The notes beneath the pieces were generated by a model, which was not told where the DNA came from, did not search any database, and saw nothing but the letters and a program-made list of their open reading frames with translations. Below, piece by piece: positions 34,285 through 43,414 of a stretch of DNA of 64,000 nucleotides (positions are counted from its first letter, which is position 1; the number at the start of each line of letters is the position of its first letter). The position numbers were made by a program, and so were the translations under genes. The stretch is from Kistimonas asteriae (GTDB lineage Bacteria > Pseudomonadota > Gammaproteobacteria > Pseudomonadales > Endozoicomonadaceae), in contig NZ_JAEVHF010000004.1 of the NCBI RefSeq assembly GCF_018263925.1, forward strand, positions 212,707 through 276,706, given 5' to 3'.

Positions 34285-35241
34285 TTAGAGCCAGCCTTTC
34301 CGTTTGAAGAACAGGTAGGTGCTCAAACCGCTGGCAATCATGATGCCAATGGCGACGGGATAGCCATAAGTCCAATGCAGTTCGGGCATCAGCTCGAAGT
34401 TCATGCCATAACTGCTGGCAATCAGCGTGGGAGGCATGAAGATGGTGGCGGCGACCGAGAAGATCTTGATGATCTTATTCTGTTCCAGGTTGATGAAGCC
34501 CATGACCGCATCCAGCAGGAAGTTGATTTTGTCGAACAGGAAAGCGGTGTGCGGCAACAGGGAATCAATGTCGCGCAGCATGTCCATGATTTCCTGCTGA
34601 TGAATATCTGACAGGCGAATCCGTCGGTTACGCACCAGGTAACGGAGAGAGCGCTGGCTGTCGAGCAGGCTCAGACGGATTTTCCCGTTGATATCTTCCT
34701 GCAGAGTGATGTTTTTCAGAATATTATCACGCTCATCACTAGTGCCTTCGCTCAGCGCCATATGTCCGGTTTCTTCGAGGGTCTCGTAGACCTCTTCAAG
34801 CAGGTCGGCGAGGTAGTCGACCTTGGCGGTGAACAGGGCATTCAGCACCACCATGGGCGAATCAATCTCGATCTGGTTGCGCTTGAAGTAATTCCGGACG
34901 AGGCGAAACAGGCCCACATCTTCATCACGCAGGGTGATCAGCATATGGGGACGCAGGTTGAACGAAACACTGATGGTCCGCAGCTCTTTACCGGAACGGT
35001 GAGGAAAAAAACTGTGGATATGGGTGCCGTCCTTGTCCTGGTAGAAACGCGAGGAGGCCTCAATCTCGTTCAGGTCTTCCCGGTCCGGCACTTCTTCCAC
35101 GCAATACGTATGCAGCCACTCACGCTCCTGATCGGTAGGTTCTACCAAGTCCAGCCAGACTGTATCACTGGGCAGTTCATCCTGCAGGGTCAGGTGATCA
35201 ATCTTCAGCTTGTTATCCAGAAGGCGGTAAGCGGTAATCAT
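34285..35241 (-). CDS. corA: CorA-family magnesium/divalent cation channel
   Basis: 318 aa. The selectivity motif YGMNFE occurs at the end of the first C-terminal transmembrane helix (about residue 280), with the second helix near the very end and a short basic tail (FFKRKGWL). The N-terminal two thirds are the cytoplasmic funnel domain with long helices (including the VMGFINLEQNKIIKIFSVAATIFMPPTLIASS pore helix lead). The length is typical of CorA. A GGGAG ribosome-binding site lies about 11 bases before the ATG. Transport of Mg2+ is the family role; Co2+ or Ni2+ are also carried by some members. Confidence 0.93.
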   Translation of the reverse strand: MITAYRLLDNKLKIDHLTLQDELPSDTVWLDLVEPTDQEREWLHTYCVEEVPDREDLNEIEASSRFYQDKDGTHIHSFFPHRSGKELRTISVSFNLRPHMLITLRDEDVGLFRLVRNYFKRNQIEIDSPMVVLNALFTAKVDYLADLLEEVYETLEETGHMALSEGTSDERDNILKNITLQEDINGKIRLSLLDSQRSLRYLVRNRRIRLSDIHQQEIMDMLRDIDSLLPHTAFLFDKINFLLDAVMGFINLEQNKIIKIFSVAATIFMPPTLIASSYGMNFELMPELHWTYGYPVAIGIMIASGLSTYLFFKRKGWL

Positions 35242-35411
35242 ACGAATGCCTGCTCCCTTTACGAGTAGTACGAGATTACGTGAAAAAAGGATCGAATCTT
35301 ATCACAGCCAATCAGGCCAGATAACACTCGCCATGACGAAATGACAGGAAAAAGGCCGGTCTGGAATGACCGGCCCGATCGGCGGCAGAGGGGTAGCCAG
35401 TGGCCTGTGGG

Positions 35412-35765
35412 TTAAACCAGCAGAACCATCGTGATCGTCGCGATCGAAAACACCAGTGCGCTGCCATAGAACAGGGTTTTCACGGCAATGCCGGGATGAA
35501 AACCAAAGTCATGCAGGCTGTGGTAGATGCGGTGCACACAGTGCCACAGGCTCAGGATAATCACGCCGGCCAGCGCCAGTCGTCCGAACCAGGATCCGGC
35601 AAAGGCCATCATTCGGTCATAGGACAGCGCGTCAGCGGGAATAATCCCCAGTGGTACACAAAGCCCAATGATCAACACCAGTACCGGCGTGGCCATGGCG
35701 GTCACGATGCCGCCGGCGCCAAACAGGCTCCAGAACAGCGGTTCGAAATGCCGTTTACCGTTCAT
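35412..35765 (-). CDS. frdD: Fumarate reductase membrane subunit FrdD
   Basis: 117 aa from the ATG at 35765; the frame extends to 35789 but the shorter start fits FrdD and lies just after the frdC stop. It has three transmembrane helices. The opening RHFEPLFWSLFGAGGIVTAM and the SLWHCVHRIYHSLHDFG segment, with conserved His residues, are family markers. FrdC and FrdD anchor FrdAB to the inner membrane and bind menaquinol. It is the last gene of frdABCD. Confidence 0.93.
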   Translation of the reverse strand: MNGKRHFEPLFWSLFGAGGIVTAMATPVLVLIIGLCVPLGIIPADALSYDRMMAFAGSWFGRLALAGVIILSLWHCVHRIYHSLHDFGFHPGIAVKTLFYGSALVFSIATITMVLLV

Positions 35766-35766
35766 C

Positions 35767-36159
35767 TCATACCCCCCAGAGTGTCGCAACCAGCACGATG
35801 GCGGAGAGCCCGACCATGGCGCCGATGTGGGCGTTGGTAATCAGTTTGGCGGGCACAAAGGCTGTGCCTATCTGAATCCGCATCACCTGTGGCACCGCAC
35901 GGAACCAGGTCAGCGAATGATAGAGCGCCAGTACCAGCGTAACCGCGCTGAACAGGATCATCAGCGGATGGGCCTGCAGCGCCAGCCACTGGGACCACGT
36001 CTCAGGCCCCTGGATCAGCTTGCCAAGACCGACCAGCAGATTCAGTGTCCACAGGCCGATGAAGACACTGCTCATTTCCCGGATCATGTAGTTCCGGTAA
36101 CTGGTTTGCTTCAGGTACCAGGTTCTGGACATGACGGGTTTGTAGGGACGTCGGCTCAT
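35767..36159 (-). CDS. frdC: Fumarate reductase membrane subunit FrdC
   Basis: 130 aa with three transmembrane helices. It starts with [30 protein letters not shown], the conserved FrdC N-terminus with its quinone-site Arg/Glu residues. It ends in [30 protein letters not shown]. The start overlaps frdB by four bases (ATGA), and frdD starts one base from its stop, so translation of the operon is tightly coupled. Confidence 0.95.
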   Translation of the reverse strand: MSRRPYKPVMSRTWYLKQTSYRNYMIREMSSVFIGLWTLNLLVGLGKLIQGPETWSQWLALQAHPLMILFSAVTLVLALYHSLTWFRAVPQVMRIQIGTAFVPAKLITNAHIGAMVGLSAIVLVATLWGV

Positions 36160-36908
36160 GACTTGGCTCCCTTTCGAGGCATCAGGAATGAGAGGGCCCA
36201 GTCCTGGGCGCCTATCGCTTTCTCCTGCTGGATGGCGCCGGCCGGGTCAACGGATTTCGGGCAGACCTCGGAGCAGACGCCGACAAATGTACAACTCCAG
36301 ACGCCGTTCTTGTCCTGCAGAACCTCGGTACGCATGGCCTGGCCATCATCCCGGCTGTCCAGGTTGTAGCGGTGCCCCAGGGCAATTACGGCCGGCCCGG
36401 TGAACAACGGGTTCAGGCCAAACTGCGGGCAGGCGGAATAGCACAGCATGCAGTTAATGCACATGGAAAACTGCTTGTAGCGGGCCAGTTCGGCGGGCGT
36501 TTGCTTGTAAGTGCCTTCCGAAACCGGTTTGTCTGCCGCGTTAATAATGTAGGGCTTGACGGCTTCCAGTTTCTCAATGAAATCGGCTGCATCGACGATG
36601 AGGTCCCGTTCAATCGGAAAGTTCGCCAGGGGTTCTACCCGTACCGTACCCGGGTAGTAATCCCGCAGGAAGGTTTCACAACCCAGCTTCGGGGTCCCAT
36701 TGATCACCATGCCGCAGCTTCCGCACACCGCCATCCGGCAAGACCAGCGGTAGGCCAGCGTGGCGTCCAGCTCATCCTTGATATGGCCGAGTGCGTCAAG
36801 CAGTGACCAGTCATCCCGGTAGGGAATCTCAAAAGTGCCGAAGCTGGGTTCGTTGTCGGTTTCCGGATTGTATCGGAGTACCTCAAGGGTAATGGTTTGT
36901 CCGGTCAT
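36156..36908 (-). CDS. frdB: Fumarate reductase iron-sulfur subunit FrdB
   Basis: 250 aa. All three cluster motifs are intact. The [2Fe-2S] ligands are Cys57, Cys62, Cys65 and Cys77 ([18 protein letters not shown]...GCETF), the same positions as in E. coli FrdB. The second set begins with [12 protein letters not shown] (Cys150, 153, 156, 160) and the third with [17 protein letters not shown]. It passes electrons from quinol to FrdA. The start overlaps frdA by four bases. Confidence 0.97.
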   Translation of the reverse strand: MTGQTITLEVLRYNPETDNEPSFGTFEIPYRDDWSLLDALGHIKDELDATLAYRWSCRMAVCGSCGMVINGTPKLGCETFLRDYYPGTVRVEPLANFPIERDLIVDAADFIEKLEAVKPYIINAADKPVSEGTYKQTPAELARYKQFSMCINCMLCYSACPQFGLNPLFTGPAVIALGHRYNLDSRDDGQAMRTEVLQDKNGVWSCTFVGVCSEVCPKSVDPAGAIQQEKAIGAQDWALSFLMPRKGAKS

Positions 36909-38683
36909 GGGGTCTTCTCCGCACGGGGCTGCTCGGCGGCGGCGCCGTAGAGGCGTTCTTCCGGCTGGAATCGGGTAATGTTGACGTTCTCATAGTCGAT
37001 GCGTGGGGCACCATTACCATTGCTGGAAGCCAGGGTGTGTTTCAGGAAGGTCTGGTCATCGCGTTTTTCAAAACCGTCCAGACGCTGGTGGGCGCCACGG
37101 GATTCTTTACGCAGCAAGGCTGAGAGTGCGATGGTGTGGGCAATTTCCAGGGACGACTTCAGTTCAAGCGCCATCAGTAGCTCGGTGTTAAAGGCGTGGC
37201 TCTGATCTTCCATGGTGATACGGCTGAAGCGGTCACGCAGCGCAGCGATGGTATCGACACCCTGTTGCATCTCGTCACCGAGTCGGTAGATGCCAAAGTT
37301 GTCTTCCATGGTTTTCACCATCTCATGGCGGATATGCGATACTTTTTCGCTGCCCTTGGCATTACGCAGACTCTCAATGGCGGCGATATGCTGGCGGCCC
37401 TGCTCCTGGAGGGTGTTTTCCGCACTGTAGTCGGCCTGGGAGGCAAACTCAGCCGCTTTTTCACCGGCGACCTTGCCAAAGACCACCAGTTCCGCCAGGG
37501 AGTTAGAGCCCAGTCGGTTGGCGCCATGCATACCCACGCTTGAGCATTCGCCGACCGCGTATAGGCCAGGCAGTGCGCAGGCGGTCATATCCGTGCGGAT
37601 ACCGCCCATGGTGTAGTGAACCGCAGGGCGCACAGGAACCGGTTCATTCACAGCATCCACACCCAGGTAATTCTTGGCAAGGGAGCAGATCAGCGGCAGG
37701 CGTTCCTTGAGTTTCTTTTCACCCAGGTGGCGAAGGTCCAGGTGAACCGCATCGCCGAGCGGGGTCTCGATGGTGCGGCCCTTGCGCTGTTCATGCCAGA
37801 AGGCCTGGCTCAGCTTGTCACGGGGGCCCAGCTCCATGGTCTTGTTCTGGGGTTCGCCAATCGGGGTTTCCGGTCCAAGGCCATAATCCTGCAGGTAGCG
37901 GTAACCGTCCTTGTTCAGCAGAATCCCGCCTTCACCACGGCAGCCTTCGGTCATCAGGATGCCGGAGCCGGGCAGGCCGGTAGGATGGTATTGAACGAAT
38001 TCCATGTCACGCAGAGGAGCACCAGCCCGGTAAGCCATGGCCATGCCGTCACCGGTGACAATGGCACCGTTGGTGTTGAAACGGAATACGCGTCCAGCAC
38101 CGCCGGTTGCAAGAATGACTGACTTGGCCAGGAACAGCTTGGGTTCACCGGTTTTGACTTCAATGGCAACCAGCCCCTGGCAGCGACCGTCTTCAACGAT
38201 CAGGTCCGTCGCGAAATATTCATCAAACCGCTGGATTGAGGGGTATTTCGTGGATGTCTGGAACAGCGTATGGAGCATGTGGAAGCCGGTCTTGTCTGCG
38301 GCAAACCAGGTACGCTCGATTTTCATGCCGCCAAACCGGCGGACATTCACGGAGCCGTCGTCCTTGCGGGTCCAGGGGCAGCCCCAGTGCTCCATTCGGA
38401 CCATCTCGTCCGTGGCGTTGGCCACAAAGTAGTCGACCACATCCTGGTCACACAACCAGTCGCCGCCGGAGACGGTATCGTTGAAATGATGTTCAAGGGA
38501 GTCATGCGCCTGTACGACACCGGCGGATCCACCTTCCGCCGCAACCGTATGGCTGCGCATGGGGTACACCTTGGAGATAAGGGCGATCTTGAGTGCCGGG
38601 TTGCTCTCGGCCACGGCAATGGCTGAGCGCAGTCCGGCTCCGCCTGCGCCAACAATGGCAACGTCGGTCTTGATGACCTCCAT
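36905..38683 (-). CDS. frdA: Fumarate reductase flavoprotein subunit FrdA
   Basis: 592 aa. The FAD-binding start [20 protein letters not shown] is followed by [15 protein letters not shown], which carries the His for covalent FAD attachment. Active-site blocks include [33 protein letters not shown] and [18 protein letters not shown]. The presence of separate FrdC and FrdD proteins marks this as fumarate reductase rather than succinate dehydrogenase, so the cell can respire fumarate anaerobically. First gene of the frdABCD operon on the minus strand. Confidence 0.97.
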   Translation of the reverse strand: MEVIKTDVAIVGAGGAGLRSAIAVAESNPALKIALISKVYPMRSHTVAAEGGSAGVVQAHDSLEHHFNDTVSGGDWLCDQDVVDYFVANATDEMVRMEHWGCPWTRKDDGSVNVRRFGGMKIERTWFAADKTGFHMLHTLFQTSTKYPSIQRFDEYFATDLIVEDGRCQGLVAIEVKTGEPKLFLAKSVILATGGAGRVFRFNTNGAIVTGDGMAMAYRAGAPLRDMEFVQYHPTGLPGSGILMTEGCRGEGGILLNKDGYRYLQDYGLGPETPIGEPQNKTMELGPRDKLSQAFWHEQRKGRTIETPLGDAVHLDLRHLGEKKLKERLPLICSLAKNYLGVDAVNEPVPVRPAVHYTMGGIRTDMTACALPGLYAVGECSSVGMHGANRLGSNSLAELVVFGKVAGEKAAEFASQADYSAENTLQEQGRQHIAAIESLRNAKGSEKVSHIRHEMVKTMEDNFGIYRLGDEMQQGVDTIAALRDRFSRITMEDQSHAFNTELLMALELKSSLEIAHTIALSALLRKESRGAHQRLDGFEKRDDQTFLKHTLASSNGNGAPRIDYENVNITRFQPEERLYGAAAEQPRAEKTP

Positions 38684-38800
38684 AGTAACGCCAACCTGTC
38701 TCTTCTATGGCCTGTCGTACTGCCAGGCAGCCGTCAGACCTTTGTTAATGGAAATGGGGCAAAAAACCCCAAAGGCTATCAGGTAATTCAGTAACGGATG

Positions 38801-38814
38801 TTGATATAGCGCAA
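38801..38814. promoter_or_regulatory. Weak candidate FNR/Anr half-site upstream of frdA
   Basis: TTGATATAGCGCAA matches the FNR box TTGAT-N4-ATCAA fully in the left half but only three of five in the right half. It lies about 120 bp upstream of the frdA start. Anaerobic control of frd by FNR-type regulators is well known, but this site alone is weak. Confidence 0.25.
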
Positions 38815-38894
38815 GGATGGTTGGGTGTATAGCCGAAGCGAATCGTGTGCAAATTTTGGGAACAGGGAAGCGGCTTGCTTTTCACCGCGATCAC

Positions 38895-39635
38895 CTAAGT
38901 GGGTGGTGTTTCTCCAATGATGATCGGTTCTCCCAGGAAGCGTGGCTGGGTATTGAGCAGGCGGGCTTCCAGAACGGCCAGCAGGCGGGCCAGGGTTTCC
39001 CTGATCCGGTTACTGTAGTCCGAGTCTGGAAATTTTCCGTGGGCGTTGTAGGCAATGGCGTTAATGCCCTGTTCGCGGGCAATGAACATCGCCCGTTCAT
39101 TTTGGTATGACTGGGAGATAATGGTGAACGGTTCGAGTCCAAAGACCTTGTGGGCGCGTACCACGGAGTCCAGTGTCCTGAAGCCCGCATAGTCGCGGTA
39201 GATGCGGTCAGCCGGTACGCCCATGGCCATCAGGTCTGCACGCATGCGAGTGGGTTCATCGTAGTAGCGGGTAGCATTGTCTCCGCTGACGAGGATGTAG
39301 CGTATTTTTCCGGCTTTCATCAGTTCGGCGACCGCTTCAAGGCGCCGGAGATAGTGACCGTTGGGCATACCGTCGCGGGTATAGCGGCTGGTACCGAGTA
39401 CCACGCCAACCTGGTTGAAGGGCAAATGGTGGATATCACTGTAGAGATAACCGGAGGCACGGTCTGACACCAGCCGGTCACAGGCATGGAGAAGAACGCC
39501 TGCAACCATGCTCAGCAGTACCGCGACTGCAACGAGCGTGATCGGCCATGTCCTTTTCCGGTTACCCGCCATCTTGGCTTGTGATCCTTGCCCTGTCAGG
39601 GACTGCGAGACGTTTATGGTATTTACTGCTTCCAT
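38895..39635 (-). CDS. sanA: SanA-family envelope protein (DUF218)
   Basis: 246 aa. A single N-terminal transmembrane helix (about 31-48) is followed by a DUF218 domain: QVGVVLGTSRYTRDGMPNGHYLRRLEAV, IRYILVSGDNATRYYDEPTRM, DYAGFRTLDSVVRAHKVFG and ISQSYQNERAMFIAREQGI. These are hallmark SanA segments. In E. coli, SanA affects vancomycin sensitivity at high temperature and the envelope barrier. The length is the same as E. coli SanA (239 aa). Confidence 0.92.
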   Translation of the reverse strand: MEAVNTINVSQSLTGQGSQAKMAGNRKRTWPITLVAVAVLLSMVAGVLLHACDRLVSDRASGYLYSDIHHLPFNQVGVVLGTSRYTRDGMPNGHYLRRLEAVAELMKAGKIRYILVSGDNATRYYDEPTRMRADLMAMGVPADRIYRDYAGFRTLDSVVRAHKVFGLEPFTIISQSYQNERAMFIAREQGINAIAYNAHGKFPDSDYSNRIRETLARLLAVLEARLLNTQPRFLGEPIIIGETPPT

Positions 39636-39705
39636 GGAGTTAGCCTACTTGAAGCGGTTAGGGCGCGTAAAGCCTGAATCCTGAGCCCATGGCGGCTTTT
39701 TTGAC

Positions 39706-40632
39706 TCAGTGATCGGGCCTGGCAATCAGCAGGGAGCTTTTGACACTGGTTGCGACATTTTCGGCAGTATTACCAATCATGAATTTTTCAAGGCCACGGC
39801 GGGCATGGGTGCCCATGATCATTAAATCAACGCCCAGCTCTTCATCCAGCCGGCAGATTTCTTCCGATGCGCGTCCCCGGATCAGGTGAGCCGTGACATT
39901 CTCCCCGTGCTTCAGACCGGCACCTGACAGCAGATGCTGGAACCGCTTCATATGGTCTTCCTTCAGGACATTTTCAAGCTTGGTGTGAAGATTGGGGGGC
40001 GCATGATGCCGGGCGCGGGTCATGTAATCCTCGCCAATCAGGCGCCAGGTATGCACCGCATGGAGCTGGGCCTGCTGGAGTTCGGCCAGTTGCCGGCCCA
40101 GCTCCAGTAAACGGATGTTCAGCGCTTCGTTATCCGGGTCGGTATCCACGGCGACCAGCAGGGTTTTCAGTGTCACCGGATGATCCGGTTGTTCTTCTGC
40201 CAGCAGCAGAACCGGTGCGACGGAGAGACGCAGGACATTGAGGTCGTTGCCTGATAAACGACGCTGGCCGAGAAAGTGGTGATATTCCGCAGATTTCACG
40301 ACCAGTTCGACCTTGCGGCTCTGTATTTCACGAATGAGACAATCGACGGGATTCCCCCAGACCAGGTCAGCTGTTGCGTGCAGCCCCGCTTTTTCCGCCT
40401 GCTCCAGGCAGGCATCAAGAACGACTTGGCATTCCTGTGCCCGGCTTTTTTTCAGCAGACAGGTATCAAAAGGAATGGGGCCCACCAGTTGGGGGATGTT
40501 TTCCTCAAAGACCATGAACGTCAAATGGGCGTTGCAGGCCTTGGCCAGTTGCAGCGACAGACTCAGCTGACGGCGATCACAGACGGCTTCAGCACGAATA
40601 ATAGGCACCAGTATTTCTGAAATCTGCTGCAT
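39706..40632 (-). CDS. Tandem-domain universal stress protein
   Basis: 308 aa from the ATG at 40632, which has GGGAGA upstream; the frame is open to 40770 but the extension has no such site. There are two Usp domains in tandem. The first is ISEILVPIIRAEAV...LAKACNAHLTFMVFEEN; the second starts with KTLLVAVDTDPDNEALNIRLLELGRQLA and ends with the nucleotide-binding MGTHARRGLEKFMIGNTAENV. The layout matches UspE. Such proteins accumulate under starvation or stress; this one could bind ATP through its second domain. Monocistronic. Confidence 0.85.
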   Translation of the reverse strand: MQQISEILVPIIRAEAVCDRRQLSLSLQLAKACNAHLTFMVFEENIPQLVGPIPFDTCLLKKSRAQECQVVLDACLEQAEKAGLHATADLVWGNPVDCLIREIQSRKVELVVKSAEYHHFLGQRRLSGNDLNVLRLSVAPVLLLAEEQPDHPVTLKTLLVAVDTDPDNEALNIRLLELGRQLAELQQAQLHAVHTWRLIGEDYMTRARHHAPPNLHTKLENVLKEDHMKRFQHLLSGAGLKHGENVTAHLIRGRASEEICRLDEELGVDLMIMGTHARRGLEKFMIGNTAENVATSVKSSLLIARPDH

Positions 40633-40780
40633 GGCGATGTTTCTCCCACGATGAAGGATAAAGATAGCAATACGTTTTTTGGGGATAAACATAGACCAGT
40701 GTGCCGCTGCCGGCCGGTAGAATCCGATCGGCAGCAGAATAAGGAGGCTACGTCCGGCAATAGACGGCAACCATTAATGG

Positions 40781-42016
40781 TTAATGATCTTCAACCTGTA
40801 ACTGTTCCAGAATCGGAGAACCGGCGCCTATGACCTGGTATCGGGTGGTCTGCAGATGGTCGGCAATCCGTTGCAGGGATTGCTCCGGTACCCCCAGCAT
40901 TTTGAATGACACGGTTTCACGCCGTTTGGGTTGGTCGACATAGCGATGAATCGTATTGAGAATCTGCTGCCAGCTGGAGGCCCGACTTGCGAGGCCTGCA
41001 TCTATCAGAATGTTGGTGTAGTCATCGGGCGCGACAAAGAGGACCGGTACTTCCTGCCAGGCAGCCTGGAAACCGGTGGTGGACTTATGGGTGACAACCA
41101 GATCCGCTACTGTCGCCAGCTGTGCGGTGGAAACAATGCCATCCATGACGTTAGTGTTGGTCAGCTGCAAGCCCGCTACGGTAGTGCGTTCAAGTTGGCC
41201 GTCGGTTTTGGGGTGTGGTGCAATGAGAACTTGTAGGTCGGGGCGTTCTGCCATGGCCTGAAGAAAAAGCTGCAGCCATTGTTCATACTCGTTTCCATAG
41301 CCGCCGCTAAAGAGAATCACCGGACGCTTTGGATCAAGGGCGAGGCGTTGTTTCTCTTGTACCGCATTCGTGACAAGGAAAACAATGTCCCATTGTTCCA
41401 GGGCAGGATTACCGCTGATTGATATTTGGCTGTTGCTGAATGCGGGGAGTTTCCCGGCATCCGATGCCTGGTAGTGTCCGGGAAGCAGCAGTTCATCCAC
41501 GCCGGTGGTCGTTTCCAGCCAGGGGACAACATACTGCGACTGGCTGATCAGGTCGAAGTTGTCGTAAAACGCCATCGTGGTGGTGCCATCGGTCTTGAAG
41601 CGGTTGGCCAGCTGCGCCTGTATGGCATGGGACATACCGGTAACGACGATGGCTGGACGAAATGTGGTGGCGATACGTTCGAGTGTTGCTTTATCCAGCA
41701 GTTGTGTTCTGTCGTTGGACACGTTTTCTGACAGAGAGCCCAGAGTGTTCAGTTGGACAGCGTCTTTCTGATTGGCAAAGACGGTATCCGCCTGCCCCAT
41801 GGTCAGAACCCGGGCGCTCAGGTTTCGACGAGCAAGTTCGGGTAAAAGCAGGTTGAACACCTGGCTTTCTCCCTGGTCATTGGCAATCAGTAAGATGTCG
41901 ACGGTTTCGCCGCTGGGTGCCTTGTCCGCTGCAGTTTTCTGTGCGAACGAGCTACAGCCCGTCACCAGCAGAAAGGACAGAAATAAAAAAAATGAGACCG
42001 GTAATCGTGTTTTCAT
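40781..42016 (-). CDS. Lipoprotein with a GT-B-like fold, unknown function
   Basis: 411 aa. The signal peptide ends in the lipobox LLVTGC, so Cys21 should be lipidated. The mature protein has two Rossmann-like halves: DILLIANDQGESQVFNLLLPELARR near the start, with IVVTGMSHAIQAQLANRF, then RPVILFSGGYGNEYEQWLQLFLQAM, VLIAPHPKTDGQ and ADLVVTHKSTTGFQAAWQEVPVLFV. This resembles the GT-B glycosyltransferase/CDP-glycerol transferase pattern (HPK and the glycine-rich acceptor loop). Enzymes of that kind normally act in the cytoplasm, so an exported lipid-anchored version is odd. It may be a binding protein rather than an enzyme. GGGGGTGG precedes the ATG. Confidence 0.6.
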   Translation of the reverse strand: MKTRLPVSFFLFLSFLLVTGCSSFAQKTAADKAPSGETVDILLIANDQGESQVFNLLLPELARRNLSARVLTMGQADTVFANQKDAVQLNTLGSLSENVSNDRTQLLDKATLERIATTFRPAIVVTGMSHAIQAQLANRFKTDGTTTMAFYDNFDLISQSQYVVPWLETTTGVDELLLPGHYQASDAGKLPAFSNSQISISGNPALEQWDIVFLVTNAVQEKQRLALDPKRPVILFSGGYGNEYEQWLQLFLQAMAERPDLQVLIAPHPKTDGQLERTTVAGLQLTNTNVMDGIVSTAQLATVADLVVTHKSTTGFQAAWQEVPVLFVAPDDYTNILIDAGLASRASSWQQILNTIHRYVDQPKRRETVSFKMLGVPEQSLQRIADHLQTTRYQVIGAGSPILEQLQVEDH

Positions 42017-42104
42017 TGGCCACCCCCTGGCAACAGAATCCTGATTATAGAATCAGACTGTGCCAGAAGGGGATGGTTTCATCGGTTTACGTTATCAGTG
42101 AGCC

Positions 42105-43193
42105 TTATTTGCGCACCAGATAAACGCCACACTCTGCATGGTGGGTATAGGGGAACTGGTCAAACAGGGCGAAACGTTCGATCCGGTGGGTCTGGCTCAG
42201 GGTGTCCAGGTTGGCCTGCAGGGTTTCGGGGTTGCAGGATATATAAATGATGCGCTCGAATCGTTGCACCAGGGCTTCAGTGCCCTTGTCCAGACCCGCC
42301 CGAGGTGGATCGACCAATACAGTGGAGAAATCGTAGCTGTCCAGGTCAATATTCTGAAGGCGCCGGAAGGGACGCTCCTTGTTCATCGCCTGGGTGAATT
42401 CTTCGCTGGACATACGCACGATGTCGGCATTTTCCACCCCATTCAGGGCAAAGTTGTGCTGCGCGGATTTAACTGAAGATTTGGATATCTCAGTCGCCAG
42501 GACACGACGAAACTGTTCGGACAGTACACAGGTGAAATTGGCATTGCCGCAATAGAGTTCCAGCAGGTCGCCGTCACTATCCTGTGCAATATTAGCCGCC
42601 CATCCCAGCATCTTTTCGTTAATACCGGCATTAGGCTGGGTGAAACTGTTTTCCACCTGCTGATAGCGCCATTGTTTGCCATTGACCGTCAGGGTTTCAG
42701 TAACGTAGTCCTGATCCAGCACCAGCTTCTGTTTACGGGCGCGGCCAATGATATGGATGTTGAACTGTTCGCGCAGGGGGCGGACGGCCTCCAGCCACTG
42801 TTCATCCAGCTTCTTGTGGTAGAGCAGACTGACCAGTGCTTCACCGGTCTGGGTGGTCAGGAATTCCACCTGGAACAATTTGCGACGCAGGATCTCCTGT
42901 TCGCACAAGGCGTCCAGCAACGGTTGCATCAGACTGTTGATGCGTTCCGAAGCGACTGGGAAATCGGTCAGAAAAAACGGTTCGGACTTGTTGCCCGGCG
43001 CAAACATGGCGTAATGTGCCCGGTCATCCTGGTGCCAGATGTGAAACTCTGTCCGCATGCGGTAGTGGGACGGGGATGAACGGAAGACGTCCAGTGCGGG
43101 CGGCGCAAAGGGAGCAAACATCGCCTCGATCCGGTCGGCTTTCTCCCGGAGCAGGTCATCATAGCGTTCAGGTTGTACGGAATCCGTCGACAT
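42105..43193 (-). CDS. trmA: tRNA (uracil-5-)-methyltransferase TrmA
   Basis: 362 aa from the ATG at 43193; the longer frame to 43283 is unlikely. Family blocks are YRMRTEFHIWH near the start, NFTCVLSEQFRRVLATEIS (SAM-binding region), LVDPPRAGLDKGT, and YISCNPETLQANLDTL with the catalytic Cys. HAECGVYLVRK closes the protein with the conserved Glu-Cys pair region. TrmA methylates U54 of tRNA. The gene is monocistronic with its own start in a 221-bp gap downstream of the purine permease. Confidence 0.97.
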   Translation of the reverse strand: MSTDSVQPERYDDLLREKADRIEAMFAPFAPPALDVFRSSPSHYRMRTEFHIWHQDDRAHYAMFAPGNKSEPFFLTDFPVASERINSLMQPLLDALCEQEILRRKLFQVEFLTTQTGEALVSLLYHKKLDEQWLEAVRPLREQFNIHIIGRARKQKLVLDQDYVTETLTVNGKQWRYQQVENSFTQPNAGINEKMLGWAANIAQDSDGDLLELYCGNANFTCVLSEQFRRVLATEISKSSVKSAQHNFALNGVENADIVRMSSEEFTQAMNKERPFRRLQNIDLDSYDFSTVLVDPPRAGLDKGTEALVQRFERIIYISCNPETLQANLDTLSQTHRIERFALFDQFPYTHHAECGVYLVRK

Positions 43194-43377
43194 CGGGCCT
43201 CGCCTGGAATAGGGGGAACAGGGGTAAAACGTATAGGGCGGGCATGATACCTGAGCAGGCCATAAAAAAAAGTCGGAGATCACCGGATGAAGGTGCGGTT
43301 AGCCTGTTGAAATAGGAAGGTAAAGGACAGTGTTGAGGTTAGGTCTCAAGGCAGGTGGCGCGGTCATTCTCAGATAA

Positions 43378-43408
43378 GAAGCGCCACCCTGTGGATGGAT
43401 GGCGCTTC
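43378..43408. terminator. Stem-loop downstream of the purine permease gene
   Basis: GAAGCGCCA (43378-43386) and TGGCGCTTC (43400-43408) form a perfect nine-base stem with a 13-base loop. It lies just after the minus-strand permease stop (43415). The minus strand continues with TTAT, a weak U tract, so it is a likely terminator. Confidence 0.6.
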
Positions 43409-43414
43409 GCCTGA

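Noticed and set aside
38801..38814. Confident FNR box for frd
   Set aside because: Only the left half matches well. It is kept as a low-confidence feature because anaerobic control of frd is expected.
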